This document shows positions 1 to 7,260 of a stretch of DNA of 9,348 nt, piece by piece. The translations under genes and the position numbers were made by a program. The notes under the pieces are model-generated. The model was not told where the DNA came from and ran no database searches. It saw only the letters and a list, made by a program, of their open reading frames with translations. Position 1 is the stretch's first letter, and the number at the start of each line of letters is the position of its first letter. The DNA is from Candidatus Omnitrophota bacterium (lineage in GTDB: Bacteria > Omnitrophota > Gorgyraeia > 1-14-0-20-64-10 > JACQQZ01): positions 1-9,348 of the forward strand of contig JACQQZ010000062.1 of assembly GCA_016206755.1 (NCBI GenBank), read 5' to 3'.

Positions 1-84
1 ATTTTGGGCTGCGACTGCGTCACTCGTCGCTCACGTGCCGCAGTGGGCACGCATCGCTCCTCGTTCCTGGTCTCGCTCCAAAAT
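1..84. repeat. Imperfect inverted repeat at the left edge
   Basis: The outer arms ATTTTGG (1-7) and CCAAAAT (78-84) are exact reverse complements. The centre has a second exact pair, CGTGCC (34-39) and GGCACG (46-51), with a 6-base loop. The sequence between the two pairs matches only partly, so the whole could fold as one long imperfect hairpin. It lies directly upstream of the first gene. It could be a dispersed palindromic repeat or the terminator of a gene left of the window. An open frame crosses it (from 4) but encodes nothing resembling the aminotransferase family. Confidence 0.45.
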
Positions 85-114
85 CGCTTCAGCAGACTCA
101 TGGAGGATTTCCTG

Positions 115-1290
115 TTGGGGGCACTAGTACTTGCAACGCGGATTGCCTCGGTCGCTCCGTCGGCGACTCTGGCGATTACAGCCAAAGCCAAGGCGATGAA
201 ATCGCACGGGGTCGACGTTGTCAATCTGGCCGGCGGAGAGCCGGATTTTGACACCCCGGACCCCGTCAAGCAGGCCGCCATCGCCGCCATTCAGGAAGGT
301 TTCACCAAGTACACCCCCACGGCCGGAATTCCTGAATTGCGCACCGCCATTGCCAGGCAATTGGCTGCAAACATTGGTGTCACCTATCAACCTGCCGAAA
401 CTGTTGTGACCAACGGCGCAAAACAAGCCCTCTACAATGCGCTGCAGGTCTTGTGCCAGCCGGGCGACGAAGTTTTGATTCCTTCGCCCTACTGGGTCAG
501 CTACCCGGAGATGGTGAAATTGGCAGGTGCGACTCCGGTTTTTGTTCCGACGGCCGCCGCCGACCAATTCCGCTTGACCGTTGAAGCGGTTGAGCGCGCC
601 ATTACGCCGAAGACGCGCCTGCTGTTGCTCAACAGCCCGTCCAACCCCACCGGCAGCGTGTTGCCCAAGGCCTTGTTGCAGGCATTGGCCAAATTGTTGG
701 AATCCAAAGATCTCTTCGTCATCAGCGACGAGATTTACGACAAGCTGGTTTATGACGAAGCGCATTTTTCGATTGCATCGTTGTCGCCGAAGATGCGCGA
801 CTTGACCCTGGTGGTCAACGGCGTTTCCAAAGCTTACGCCATGACCGGCTGGAGAATCGGCTACGCGGCAGGGCCGCAGCCGCTCATTGAAGCGATGACA
901 AAACTGCAGGATCATTCTACATCGAATCCGTCCTCCATCAGTCAGCGCGCCGCTTTGGCCGCTTTAACCTCGGACCCCGCTTCCATTTCGGCCATGGCCG
1001 AAGAATTTCACGCTCGACGGGATGTCCTGGTCCAGGAATTGGCGCAGGTTGCGGGCATTTCGTTCGTGAAGCCCCAAGGCGCTTTCTACTGTTTCTGCGA
1101 CATCTCGAAATTTAAAATTCCGGCCCGGGAATTCGCCGCGCGCTTGCTGGCCGAAGCGCATGTGGCCGCAATTCCGGGAGAAGGATTCGGCTGGCCGTCG
1201 CACATCCGCTTGAGTTTCTCGGTCAATCAAAAAACACTGCGCGAGGGCGTGCGCAGGATTCGTGGATTCACAGAGAGCTTATCGACATGA
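115..1290 (+). CDS. aspC: Aspartate aminotransferase (class I PLP-dependent, AspC/AspB type)
   Basis: Moves the amino group between aspartate and 2-oxoglutarate (oxaloacetate and glutamate) in the cytoplasm. About 391 residues, the usual family length. The N-terminal stretch [20 protein letters not shown] and then [13 protein letters not shown] are typical of the bacterial subgroup I-gamma enzymes. SNPTG lies mid-protein, [11 protein letters not shown] follows, and the PLP lysine is K239 in [20 protein letters not shown] near the C-terminus contains the substrate carboxylate arginine. The frame is open from position 4, but the family homology begins only near residue 5 of the form chosen here. 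I chose TTG at 115 because GGAGG (102-106) sits 8 bases upstream; ATG at 100 is the alternative. The gene overlaps the following isocitrate dehydrogenase by 4 bases (ATGA), so translation is probably coupled. Prephenate or other amino-acid specificity cannot be excluded. Confidence 0.85.
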   Translation: MGALVLATRIASVAPSATLAITAKAKAMKSHGVDVVNLAGGEPDFDTPDPVKQAAIAAIQEGFTKYTPTAGIPELRTAIARQLAANIGVTYQPAETVVTNGAKQALYNALQVLCQPGDEVLIPSPYWVSYPEMVKLAGATPVFVPTAAADQFRLTVEAVERAITPKTRLLLLNSPSNPTGSVLPKALLQALAKLLESKDLFVISDEIYDKLVYDEAHFSIASLSPKMRDLTLVVNGVSKAYAMTGWRIGYAAGPQPLIEAMTKLQDHSTSNPSSISQRAALAALTSDPASISAMAEEFHARRDVLVQELAQVAGISFVKPQGAFYCFCDISKFKIPAREFAARLLAEAHVAAIPGEGFGWPSHIRLSFSVNQKTLREGVRRIRGFTESLST

Positions 1291-2366
1291 GAACGATCGG
1301 TTTGATTCCGGGAGATGGGATTGGGCCGGAGGTGGCCCACGCCGCACGCCGGTGCATTGATGCGACAGGCGTCAAAATCCATTGGGAAATTTTGGAGGCA
1401 GGTGTTGGGGTGATGGCCAAGTACGGAACGCCGCTGCCGGAAGAGGTTCTTGCCGCCATCCGAAAGCATCGGGTGGCCCTCAAAGGACCGATCACGACGC
1501 CGATTGGAAAGGGGATTCGCAGCGTCAATGTTGCGCTTCGGCATGCGCTCGATTTGTATGCCTGCTTGCGCCCGGCGAAATTGTATGAAGGGGCGCCGTC
1601 TCCTTACAAGCAAGTGGACATTGTCATTGTTCGTGAAAATTCCGAAGATCTTTATGCCGGCATAGAATTCGACGATGGCGCGCCGGAAACGAAAGAGTTG
1701 ATTCAGTGGCTGGAGGCGCATCAGCCCAAGAAGCTGGCTCCCGACACCGCCATTTCAATCAAGCCGATTTCCCGTCGAGCTTCTGTGCGAATCGCGCGCT
1801 ACGCTTTTGAGTATGCCGTCGCCAACGGACGTAAAAAAGTGACTGCCGTTCAAAAAGCCAACATCATGAAATTTACCGACGGTCTTTTCCTCGAAGCGGC
1901 CCGCGAAGTCGCAGCGCTTTATTCCGGCAAGGTGGAGTTTGAAGAGCGCCTGGTTGACAATCTGTGCATGCAGCTCGTTCAACGGCCCGAGCAATTCGAC
2001 GTGCTGCTTCTGCCCAATCTTTACGGCGACATTGTTTCGGATCTGTGCGCGGGACTCATCGGCGGTTTGGGCGTGGCCCCGGGCGGAAACATCGGCCCGG
2101 AAGTCGCCGTGTTTGAGCCGGTCCATGGAAGCGCCCCCAAATACGCCGGGCAAAATAAGGCCAATCCAACGGCAACCGTTCTTTCCGGCGTCATGATGTT
2201 GCGCCACATCGGCGAGTTGCAGCCCGCCGATCGCTTGGAGCAGGCCGTGCGCAGCGTCATCCGCGAAGGCAGGTATGTCACCTACGACTTAAAACCGCGC
2301 CGCAACGATTCAACGGCGGTGGGCACCCAAGAAATGGCCGATGCCATCATCTCCGCCATCCGCTGA
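1287..2366 (+). CDS. icd: Isocitrate dehydrogenase (decarboxylating), Icd/LeuB superfamily
   Basis: Oxidatively decarboxylates isocitrate to 2-oxoglutarate in the citric acid cycle. 359 residues, close to the short IDH3-like and LeuB-like class rather than the ~416-residue E. coli Icd. [12 protein letters not shown] opens the protein. [22 protein letters not shown] carries S79, N81 and R85; Ser and Asn here bind isocitrate and separate IDH from isopropylmalate dehydrogenase. R95 and R116 with ENSEDLYAG follow, then K190 in [12 protein letters not shown] and the metal-binding NLYGDIVSD (D248, D252). [15 protein letters not shown] (280-294) has Lys285-Tyr286, the pair found in NADP-using enzymes such as E. 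coli Icd, where NAD-using homologues usually have Asp-Ile. Cofactor is therefore inferred as NADP, with some doubt because of the short length. Start is the ATG overlapping the aspC stop; lipA starts inside its 3' end. Confidence 0.88.
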   Translation: MRTIGLIPGDGIGPEVAHAARRCIDATGVKIHWEILEAGVGVMAKYGTPLPEEVLAAIRKHRVALKGPITTPIGKGIRSVNVALRHALDLYACLRPAKLYEGAPSPYKQVDIVIVRENSEDLYAGIEFDDGAPETKELIQWLEAHQPKKLAPDTAISIKPISRRASVRIARYAFEYAVANGRKKVTAVQKANIMKFTDGLFLEAAREVAALYSGKVEFEERLVDNLCMQLVQRPEQFDVLLLPNLYGDIVSDLCAGLIGGLGVAPGGNIGPEVAVFEPVHGSAPKYAGQNKANPTATVLSGVMMLRHIGELQPADRLEQAVRSVIREGRYVTYDLKPRRNDSTAVGTQEMADAIISAIR

Positions 2367-3297
2367 TTCTCCGGCACCGGAACGCACAGTCAGCCGGTTT
2401 CCTGTCTGGTTGAGACGCCCCCTTCAGATGACCGGCTCATGGGAAAAAACAAGCGCCATTGTCCACGGCTTGGGTTTGGAGACCATCTGCGAAAGCGCCC
2501 GCTGCCCGAACATCGGCGAATGCTGGTCGCACGGCAATGTCAGTTTTATGATCTTGGGAGAAATCTGCACGCGGCATTGCGCATTCTGCGCCGTCACGGC
2601 GGGCAAACCGAAAGAAGCGGACCCCACCGAGCCGCAGCGCATCGCCGATGCCGTTGCGAAGATGAAGCTTCAGTACGTTGTGGTCACTTCCCCGGCGCGC
2701 GACGATTTGCCGGACGAAGGCGCGGGTCATTTTGCGGCGACCCTCCGCGCCATTCGTCGGACAGCCCCCGGCGTCGGCGTGGAAGTGCTCATCCCTGATT
2801 TTCATGGAAGGCCGGAATTGTTGGGGCAGGTCGTTGCCGCCCGGCCGGAAGTGCTCAGCCACAATATGGAAACGATCCGGCGGCTGTCCGGCGGCGTCCG
2901 GCCTCAGGCCCGCTACGAACGATCGCTGGAAGTGTTAAAAAGAGCCAAACAGATGGGGCAAGTCAGGACCAAAAGCGGCTTCATGGTGGGCCTGGGTGAA
3001 TCCCCCGCAGAAGTGGAAGAGTTGATGCGGGATCTACGGACTGTGGATTGCGACATTTTGACGATCGGCCAATATCTGCAACCGACTTTGAGCCAGCATA
3101 AAGTGGCGGAATTTGTCCCGATAGAACGTTATGGCGAATACAAGGCCGCTGGGCTTAGAATGGGTTTTCCGCTTGTCGCCAGCGGGCCGTACGTGCGCAG
3201 CTCCTACAACGCGTACGAAGCGGTAGAAGCGGTACCGTTTCCGGGAGTGCCGGGTTCACAGCCCGCGCAAAGACAGTTGAATGATCTCATCGACTAA
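2341..3297 (+). CDS. lipA: Lipoyl synthase LipA (radical SAM)
   Basis: Inserts two sulfur atoms into protein-bound octanoyl groups to make the lipoyl cofactor of pyruvate and 2-oxoglutarate dehydrogenases and the glycine cleavage system. The auxiliary-cluster cysteines C50, C55, C61 lie in [12 protein letters not shown], and the radical SAM CxxxCxxC is C76, C80, C83 in CTRHCAFC. The C-terminal RSSY serine motif (286-289) is present, so the catalytic protein is complete. After RSSYNAYEA the family normally ends within a few residues. Here the frame continues through a copy of the window's hairpin repeat (residues 297-306, [10 protein letters not shown]) and ends in [12 protein letters not shown]. 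The start at 2341 overlaps icd by 26 bases; homology begins near [10 protein letters not shown] (19-28), and no better start with a ribosome binding site is visible. No lipB is seen in the window. Confidence 0.95.
   Translation: MPSSPPSADSPAPERTVSRFPVWLRRPLQMTGSWEKTSAIVHGLGLETICESARCPNIGECWSHGNVSFMILGEICTRHCAFCAVTAGKPKEADPTEPQRIADAVAKMKLQYVVVTSPARDDLPDEGAGHFAATLRAIRRTAPGVGVEVLIPDFHGRPELLGQVVAARPEVLSHNMETIRRLSGGVRPQARYERSLEVLKRAKQMGQVRTKSGFMVGLGESPAEVEELMRDLRTVDCDILTIGQYLQPTLSQHKVAEFVPIERYGEYKAAGLRMGFPLVASGPYVRSSYNAYEAVEAVPFPGVPGSQPAQRQLNDLID
3228..3259 (+). repeat. RAYT-associated hairpin repeat, copy A (inside lipA)
   Basis: A 32-base stretch matching copies B and C (6503-6534, 6554-6585) at 30 of 32 positions. 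The core is GGTACC, a 9-base loop, then the second arm; here that arm is AGTGCC instead of GGTGCC, which breaks the innermost pair of the stem. It lies in the lipA reading frame without shifting it or introducing a stop and encodes [10 protein letters not shown]. It is 3.2 kb from the transposase, showing that the repeat occurs alone as well as beside it. Confidence 0.9.
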
Positions 3298-3303
3298 AGG
3301 AGG
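3297..3303 (+). promoter_or_regulatory. Shine-Dalgarno site that fixes the alaC-like start
   Basis: AAGGAGG is an essentially perfect anti-16S match, followed 4 bases later by GTG at 3308. It overlaps the lipA stop (TAA, 3295-3297). The frame also has an ATG at 3281 inside lipA, but that codon has no comparable site upstream, so the GTG is preferred. Confidence 0.75.
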
Positions 3304-3307
3304 AGAC

Positions 3308-4501
3308 GTGGGTTCCCTGCAGGAAGCCAATCGAATGAAGCGGTTGCCGTTGTATCTTTTCACCATCATGGATGAGTTGAAGATGAAGGCGGCCGCGCAG
3401 GGGAAAAACGTCATTGATTTGGGGATGGGCAGCCCGGACATGCCCAGCCCCAAGCATGCGGTGGAGGAGTTGTGCAGGCAAGCGCATGTCGTCGAGAACC
3501 AGCGCTATTCCCGTCCCGCGGGAGAGGTCGAGCGAAAATTCAAAGAAGCCATCGCCCAATGGTACTTCAACCGTTTCGGCGTAACGCTGGACCCTGAAAA
3601 AGAAGTTCTTCCGCTCATCGGTTCCAAGGAAGGAATTGCGCACATCGCGCTGGCGTTCCTGAACAACGACGACATCGGGCTCGTTCCGGCCCCTTCCTAT
3701 CCGGTGCATTCCGACGGCATCATCATGGCCGGCGGTATTTTGTACAACGTCCCGTTGACCGCCGAAAACGGTTTTCGCCCCAACTTCAAGAACGTCCCCC
3801 GCGATGTTTTGCAGCGTACCAAGATTCTCTACGTAAGCTATCCGCACAATCCGACCACCGCGTGCGTGGACATTGATTTCTACAATGACTTGGCGGCCTG
3901 GGCCAAGGGCAAGGAGATCATCGTCTGTTCCGACCTGGCCTATTCCGACATTGTTTTTGACGGTTACAAGGCGCCCAGTATGATGCAGGCCAAAGGGGTC
4001 AAGGACATCTACGGCGTGGAGTTCCATACCTTTTCCAAGAGCTACAACATGGCCGGCTGGCGGTTGGGTTTTGTGGTCGGCCACCCGGACATCTTGCGTT
4101 CATTGGCCAAAACCAAATCGTACATCGACTTTGGAATTTTCCGTGCCGTGCAGTGGGCCGCCATTCAAGCGTTGTTGGGGCCTCAAGACTGCGTTCGGGA
4201 TACCGTCGAGGAATACCGCAAGCGCCGCAACTTGTTCGTTGACGGCTTGAACTGCATCGGCTGGAAGGTGGAAAAACCGAAAGCCACCTTTTACCTGTGG
4301 TGCCGCATTCCTGCGAAATTCTCCGCACTGACCTCCCTGGAATTCGCCTCCCGTTTGGTGGAGGAGGCGGGTGTTGTCGTGGCCCCCGGAACGGGTTTCG
4401 GTGAATACGGTGAAGGATTTGTCCGGTTTGCTCTGGTGCAGCCGCAGGACCGCTTGAAGCTGGCTGTGGAGCGAATCGGAAAAGTATTGGCCATCGCCTG
4501 A
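3308..4501 (+). CDS. alaC: AlaC/DapL-family aminotransferase (probable glutamate-pyruvate transaminase)
   Basis: PLP-dependent class I/II aminotransferase, 397 residues from the GTG start. It follows the AlaC (YfdZ) pattern closely: RLPLYLFTIMDELKMKA near the N-terminus, then IDLGMGSPDMPSP, RYSRPAGE, LIGSKEGIAH, PAPSYPVH, SYPHNPTTACV, DLAYSDIVFDGYKAPS, and FSKSYNMAGWRLGF with PLP lysine K244. VRFAL near the C-terminus holds the carboxylate-binding Arg. AlaC makes alanine from pyruvate and glutamate. The related LL-diaminopimelate aminotransferases (DapL) share IGSKEGIAH, so a role in lysine and peptidoglycan synthesis is the main alternative. It closely follows lipA and is the second aminotransferase of the operon, with clearly different motifs from the AspC-like one. 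Confidence 0.75.
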   Translation: MGSLQEANRMKRLPLYLFTIMDELKMKAAAQGKNVIDLGMGSPDMPSPKHAVEELCRQAHVVENQRYSRPAGEVERKFKEAIAQWYFNRFGVTLDPEKEVLPLIGSKEGIAHIALAFLNNDDIGLVPAPSYPVHSDGIIMAGGILYNVPLTAENGFRPNFKNVPRDVLQRTKILYVSYPHNPTTACVDIDFYNDLAAWAKGKEIIVCSDLAYSDIVFDGYKAPSMMQAKGVKDIYGVEFHTFSKSYNMAGWRLGFVVGHPDILRSLAKTKSYIDFGIFRAVQWAAIQALLGPQDCVRDTVEEYRKRRNLFVDGLNCIGWKVEKPKATFYLWCRIPAKFSALTSLEFASRLVEEAGVVVAPGTGFGEYGEGFVRFALVQPQDRLKLAVERIGKVLAIA

Positions 4502-4519
4502 TTTGTGATCACTGGCTGC

Positions 4520-5632
4520 ATGGCCCGCGTTTTATTGATGTACATCACGGAACACTCCGGCCACCACCGCGCCAGTCTGGCCCTCGAAAAAGCCCTCCGG
4601 CTTTCCGATCCGAACACGGAAGTCCTCAACATCGACGCCTTTGGATATTTCAATCCGATCCTTTCGCGAATCGTCGACAGCACGTACATGTCGGTCATTA
4701 AAACCAAGCCGGAAGTTTGGGATTACCTCTACGACAATCCCGAAGTGGCCCAGCGCGCGCAAAAATATCAAACATTGCTCCACCGCCACAACTCGCCGAA
4801 GTTGACCCGCCTGCTCAAGCGTTTTCAGCCGACGGTGATTGCCTGCACGCAGGCGTTCCCGTGCAGCGCGGTCGCGGATTACAAAGAAACGCGCGATTTG
4901 GACGTTCCGCTCTATGGAGTTTTAACCGATTTTATTCCGCACAGCTATTGGATTCATCCCAAGGTCAGCGGATACATGGTGGCTTCCGATGCCGCCCGCA
5001 AGCGATTGATCAAATTTGAAGTCCCGCCGGAACGCATTCATCATACCGGCATACCGATCGACCCTGTTTTTGATAAAGCGCAAAGCCCGTCGCGCATTCG
5101 TCAGGAGCTTGGGCTTTCACCGGACCTGCCGGTTGTTTTGGTCATGGGGGGAGGGCAGGGGTTGGGTCCCATCGAGGAAATGGTCCGGGGGTTGGATGCC
5201 TTGCCGGATTCATTCCACATGGTGGTGGTCGCCGGCACCAATGAGAAACTCAAAAGCCGGCTGGACAAAAGGATTCTCGGGTACAAGCGGCGCGTCTCGA
5301 TATTGGGCTACGTGGCCAACGTGTATGAGCTGATGTCCATTGCATCTTTGATCATTACCAAGCCGGGAGGATTGACCACCGCCGAAGCGCTTTCCAAGGG
5401 TTTGCCGATGGTGATTGTCGCCCCCATTCCGGGCCAAGAGGCGAAGAATACGGAGTTTTTGTTGCAGCATCACGCGGCGGTCCAAGCCGCGCATTGGGAT
5501 GATGTTCCTCCCCTGGTTGCGGGTCTGATTCGAAATGCCGGCTCTTTGGCCGATTTGAAAAAATCCGCAGAAAAACTGGGCCGTCCCCGCGCGGCACTGG
5601 ACATCGCGCAGAAGCTTTTGCAGGCGGTTTGA
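4520..5632 (+). CDS. MGDG synthase/MurG-like glycosyltransferase (GT28-type)
   Basis: Probably transfers a sugar from a nucleotide donor to a diacylglycerol-type lipid at the inner face of the membrane. 370 residues with two Rossmann halves. The N-terminal part starts MARVLLMYITEHSGHHRASLALEKAL, the diacylglycerol-glucosyl/galactosyltransferase acceptor domain, where the GH near residue 14 is characteristic. The C-terminal GT28 domain has VVLVMGGGQGLGPIEEM (205-221) and the donor-binding stretch KPGGLTTAEALSKGLP (281-296), followed by PGQEAKN. No signal peptide or membrane span is visible, as expected for this peripheral class. I chose ATG 4520; an in-frame GTG at 4505 has no better ribosome site and would add five residues. 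It overlaps the acyltransferase gene by one base (TGATG), which suggests the two act on the same lipid. Donor sugar and product cannot be told from the sequence. Confidence 0.82.
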   Translation: MARVLLMYITEHSGHHRASLALEKALRLSDPNTEVLNIDAFGYFNPILSRIVDSTYMSVIKTKPEVWDYLYDNPEVAQRAQKYQTLLHRHNSPKLTRLLKRFQPTVIACTQAFPCSAVADYKETRDLDVPLYGVLTDFIPHSYWIHPKVSGYMVASDAARKRLIKFEVPPERIHHTGIPIDPVFDKAQSPSRIRQELGLSPDLPVVLVMGGGQGLGPIEEMVRGLDALPDSFHMVVVAGTNEKLKSRLDKRILGYKRRVSILGYVANVYELMSIASLIITKPGGLTTAEALSKGLPMVIVAPIPGQEAKNTEFLLQHHAAVQAAHWDDVPPLVAGLIRNAGSLADLKKSAEKLGRPRAALDIAQKLLQAV

Positions 5633-6501
5633 TGCTCTACTTTCTCTATCGCGCCGGGCAACGGTTGGCGCTGGCGCTTCCGCTGCCGTGGGCTTATGCG
5701 ATTGCCTGCGGGTTGTCCGACCTCAAGTATCTTTTTTCCATCAAAGACCGCCGGGCCGTCTTGCACAATCTTTCCGCCGTCACCGGGCCCTCCGATCCCG
5801 AATTGCCCCGCATGTCCAAAGAAGTTTTCCGGAATTTCTCCAAATATCTGGTTGATTTCTTTCGCTTGGAGAAATTGGATCGGGACTTTATCCGCCGGCG
5901 CGTCACCGTGATCGGCCGGGGGCATGTCGACGGCGCGTTCAAGCGCGGCAAAGGCGCCATTTTACTGACAGCGCACTTGGGCAACTATGAGCTGGGAGCC
6001 GCCATCGCCGCCGTGGGCGGCTATCCGGTCAACGCCATTGTCTTGAATCATCAAAGTTCAAAAATTGACGCGCTGTTCGTCGCCCGGAGAAAATCAAAAG
6101 GGGTCAGCTCCATTCCGTTGCGATCTGCCGTCCGGCAGGGCTTTGCCTGTTTAAAGCGGAACGAACCGCTGGGCATCGTGGGCGACCGCGATTTTACCGG
6201 GCACGGCTTGCGCCTGCCTTTTCTGGGCCGCCAGATGAGCGTCCCAAAAGGACCGGCGTTTTTCAGTCTGCGAACGGGCGCGCCTGTCATCCCCACCTTC
6301 TTGATTCGTGCTGCCGGCGGAAAATTTCAGATGATTTTTGAGAAACCGATCGAACCGATCGCCACGGGAGATGAAGAGCGCGACATCGAGTCGATGACCC
6401 GGACGATCCTCAGCGTTTTAGAGCAGTACGTGCGCCGGTATCCGACCCAGTGGTATCTCTTCCGCGACTTCACCGATCCCACCCCCGCCGTCGTCTTGTG
6501 A
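5632..6501 (+). CDS. LpxL/HtrB-like lysophospholipid acyltransferase
   Basis: Likely adds an acyl chain to a glycolipid or lipid A precursor at the inner membrane. 289 residues. The catalytic HX4(D/E) motif is H115 to E120 in TAHLGNYE, as in LpxL and LpxM. GIVGDRDFTGHG, LPFLGRQMSVPKGPAFFSLRTGAPVIP and the terminal QWYLFRDF (matching the QW.WxHRR end of the family) follow in the usual order, so the domain looks complete. The N-terminal 30 residues are hydrophobic and could be the membrane anchor. ATG 5632 overlaps the preceding stop by one base. The TGA stop (6499-6501) is the first three bases of repeat copy B. Whether it acts on LPS or on the neighbouring glycolipid product is open. Confidence 0.85.
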   Translation: MLYFLYRAGQRLALALPLPWAYAIACGLSDLKYLFSIKDRRAVLHNLSAVTGPSDPELPRMSKEVFRNFSKYLVDFFRLEKLDRDFIRRRVTVIGRGHVDGAFKRGKGAILLTAHLGNYELGAAIAAVGGYPVNAIVLNHQSSKIDALFVARRKSKGVSSIPLRSAVRQGFACLKRNEPLGIVGDRDFTGHGLRLPFLGRQMSVPKGPAFFSLRTGAPVIPTFLIRAAGGKFQMIFEKPIEPIATGDEERDIESMTRTILSVLEQYVRRYPTQWYLFRDFTDPTPAVVL

Positions 6502-6534
6502 CAGCGGTACCGTTTCCGGGGGTGCCAGGTTCAC
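6499..6534 (+). repeat. RAYT-associated hairpin repeat, copy B
   Basis: A 36-base unit beginning TGACAGCGGTACC and ending GGTGCCAGGTTCAC. It is identical over all 36 bases to copy C (6550-6585). GGTACC (6505-6510) can pair with GGTGCC (6520-6525; one G-U wobble) around a 9-base loop, giving a 6-bp REP-like hairpin. Its first three bases are the acyltransferase stop codon. Confidence 0.92.
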
Positions 6535-6537
6535 GGT

Positions 6538-6549
6538 TGACAGCGGTAC
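6538..6549 (+). repeat. Truncated hairpin repeat (5' third only)
   Basis: TGACAGCGGTAC repeats the first 12 bases of copies B and C and ends abruptly where copy C begins. It lies between the two full copies after a 3-base spacer (GGT). It looks like the remnant of a partial duplication or of a broken third unit. Confidence 0.75.
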
Positions 6550-6585
6550 TGACAGCGGTACCGTTTCCGGGGGTGCCAGGTTCAC
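6550..6585 (+). repeat. RAYT-associated hairpin repeat, copy C
   Basis: Identical over 36 bases to copy B and in the same orientation. It overlaps the 3' end of the minus-strand transposase gene: the TCA at 6582-6584 is that gene's TGA stop read on the other strand. The tandem B-C arrangement resembles the paired REP units (BIMEs) seen beside RAYT genes. Confidence 0.92.
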
Positions 6586-7169
6586 GCTTTGGAAAGCTGA
6601 TGATTGATCAGGGAAGTGTACGGTTCTTCTAATGCAAGAAACTCGTGGTACTGGCTCTGGCGTTTAGAGTCGGAGTCGCCCATTTGTGAGTAATAGGGAT
6701 TGGGTGTCACCAAGGGATTGGCGATGCCTCTTGCATAAAATGGCGCGCTTGAGTACGGATAGGCAGATGCATCTATCGCCAGGCGAGCTTCGACCGGATT
6801 CCGCTCAATGTAGCGCCCGCATTGGAGATGGTAACTTTCCTGGGCGATTCTTGGGCTACGGAAGCGCTCTTGAAAAACATGACCCGCATATGCCCGCGTT
6901 TTCTTAAAGTAGCGTGCATAACCCAACTGTGTTTGATGCATGAACGCTGCCAGATCGTTCCCTTTTTCTATTTTGAGCAGGAAGTGAAAATGATTGGGCA
7001 TCAGGCAATAGTGGTAGAGTGCGCCTCCGTAATGCACCAGACCTGCTTGAAGCTGTTGAAGAAACCGGCGGTAATCAATGTCAGTGGCAAATAGGTTGCG
7101 TCTGTCATTGCCGCGGTTGAAAATGTGGTAGATTCCGTTATCGACCAATTCTCGGGGTTTTCGAGGCAT
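6582..7169 (-). CDS. rayT: REP-associated tyrosine transposase (RAYT, Y1_Tnp family)
   Basis: Single-strand HUH endonuclease that cuts and joins at REP-type hairpins. 195 residues from the chosen ATG (7167-7169 read in reverse), preceded by AAAGGAG about 10 bases upstream; 20 more codons are open upstream but lie before this site. The N-terminus has MPRKPRELVDNGIYHIFNRG and NLFATDIDYRRFL, typical of the family. The HUH pair is H60 and H62 in CLMPNHFHFLL. The catalytic tyrosine is probably Y84 or Y87 in GYARYFKK, followed by GHVFQERFRSP and YIERNPVEARL, both classic RAYT blocks. The length and all motifs suggest an intact protein. Its stop codon lies in repeat copy C, and the gene is in antisense orientation to every other gene here. 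It is the likely enzyme for the repeats in this window. Confidence 0.93.
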   Translation of the reverse strand: MPRKPRELVDNGIYHIFNRGNDRRNLFATDIDYRRFLQQLQAGLVHYGGALYHYCLMPNHFHFLLKIEKGNDLAAFMHQTQLGYARYFKKTRAYAGHVFQERFRSPRIAQESYHLQCGRYIERNPVEARLAIDASAYPYSSAPFYARGIANPLVTPNPYYSQMGDSDSKRQSQYHEFLALEEPYTSLINHQLSKA

Positions 7170-7232
7170 GCGTGGATTGCTCCTTTGCAGGTTGTAGGCG
7201 GGGAGAACTTCAAGATAGTAGCACATCAATAA

Positions 7233-7260
7233 TGAATAATCAAAATAAATTTGATGTCAA
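7233..7260 (-). promoter_or_regulatory. Possible promoter for the RAYT gene
   Basis: On the minus strand TTGACA (7260-7255) is a perfect -35 hexamer. After 16 bases a weak TATTCA (7238-7233) could be the -10. The spacer contains an inverted repeat ATCAAA (7239-7244) / TTTGAT (7250-7255) which could bind a regulator. The region is very AT-rich. The -10 is poor, so the call is tentative. Confidence 0.35.

Noticed and set aside
4..114. N-terminal extension of the aminotransferase from position 4
   Set aside because: The peptide is Arg/Ser-rich, derives from the palindromic sequence and has no family similarity; GGAGG at 102-106 supports a start at 115.
124..915. Long minus-strand ORF opposite the aminotransferase gene
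   Set aside because: It is the antisense shadow of a clear, conserved gene; composition (Gly/Arg/Asn rich) is not protein-like.
1287..2366. 3-isopropylmalate dehydrogenase (LeuB)
   Set aside because: The SVNVALR segment has the Ser and Asn that bind isocitrate; LeuB has a hydrophobic pattern here, and no other leucine genes are near.
3308..4501. Naming the second aminotransferase DapL (LL-diaminopimelate aminotransferase)
   Set aside because: The IGSKEGIAH motif is shared, but YPHNPTTACV, DLAYSDIVFDGYKAPS and FSKSYNMAGWRLGF follow AlaC more closely; DapL is kept only as an alternative.
6499..6585. CRISPR-like short repeats
   Set aside because: Only two full units with a 15-base gap that itself contains repeat sequence, no regular spacers, and copies elsewhere in both orientations; this is a REP-type family.
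6450..6632. Plus-strand ORF encoding two [11 protein letters not shown] repeats
   Set aside because: It is an artefact of the tandem repeats B and C plus the antisense end of the transposase; no ribosome site and no domain.
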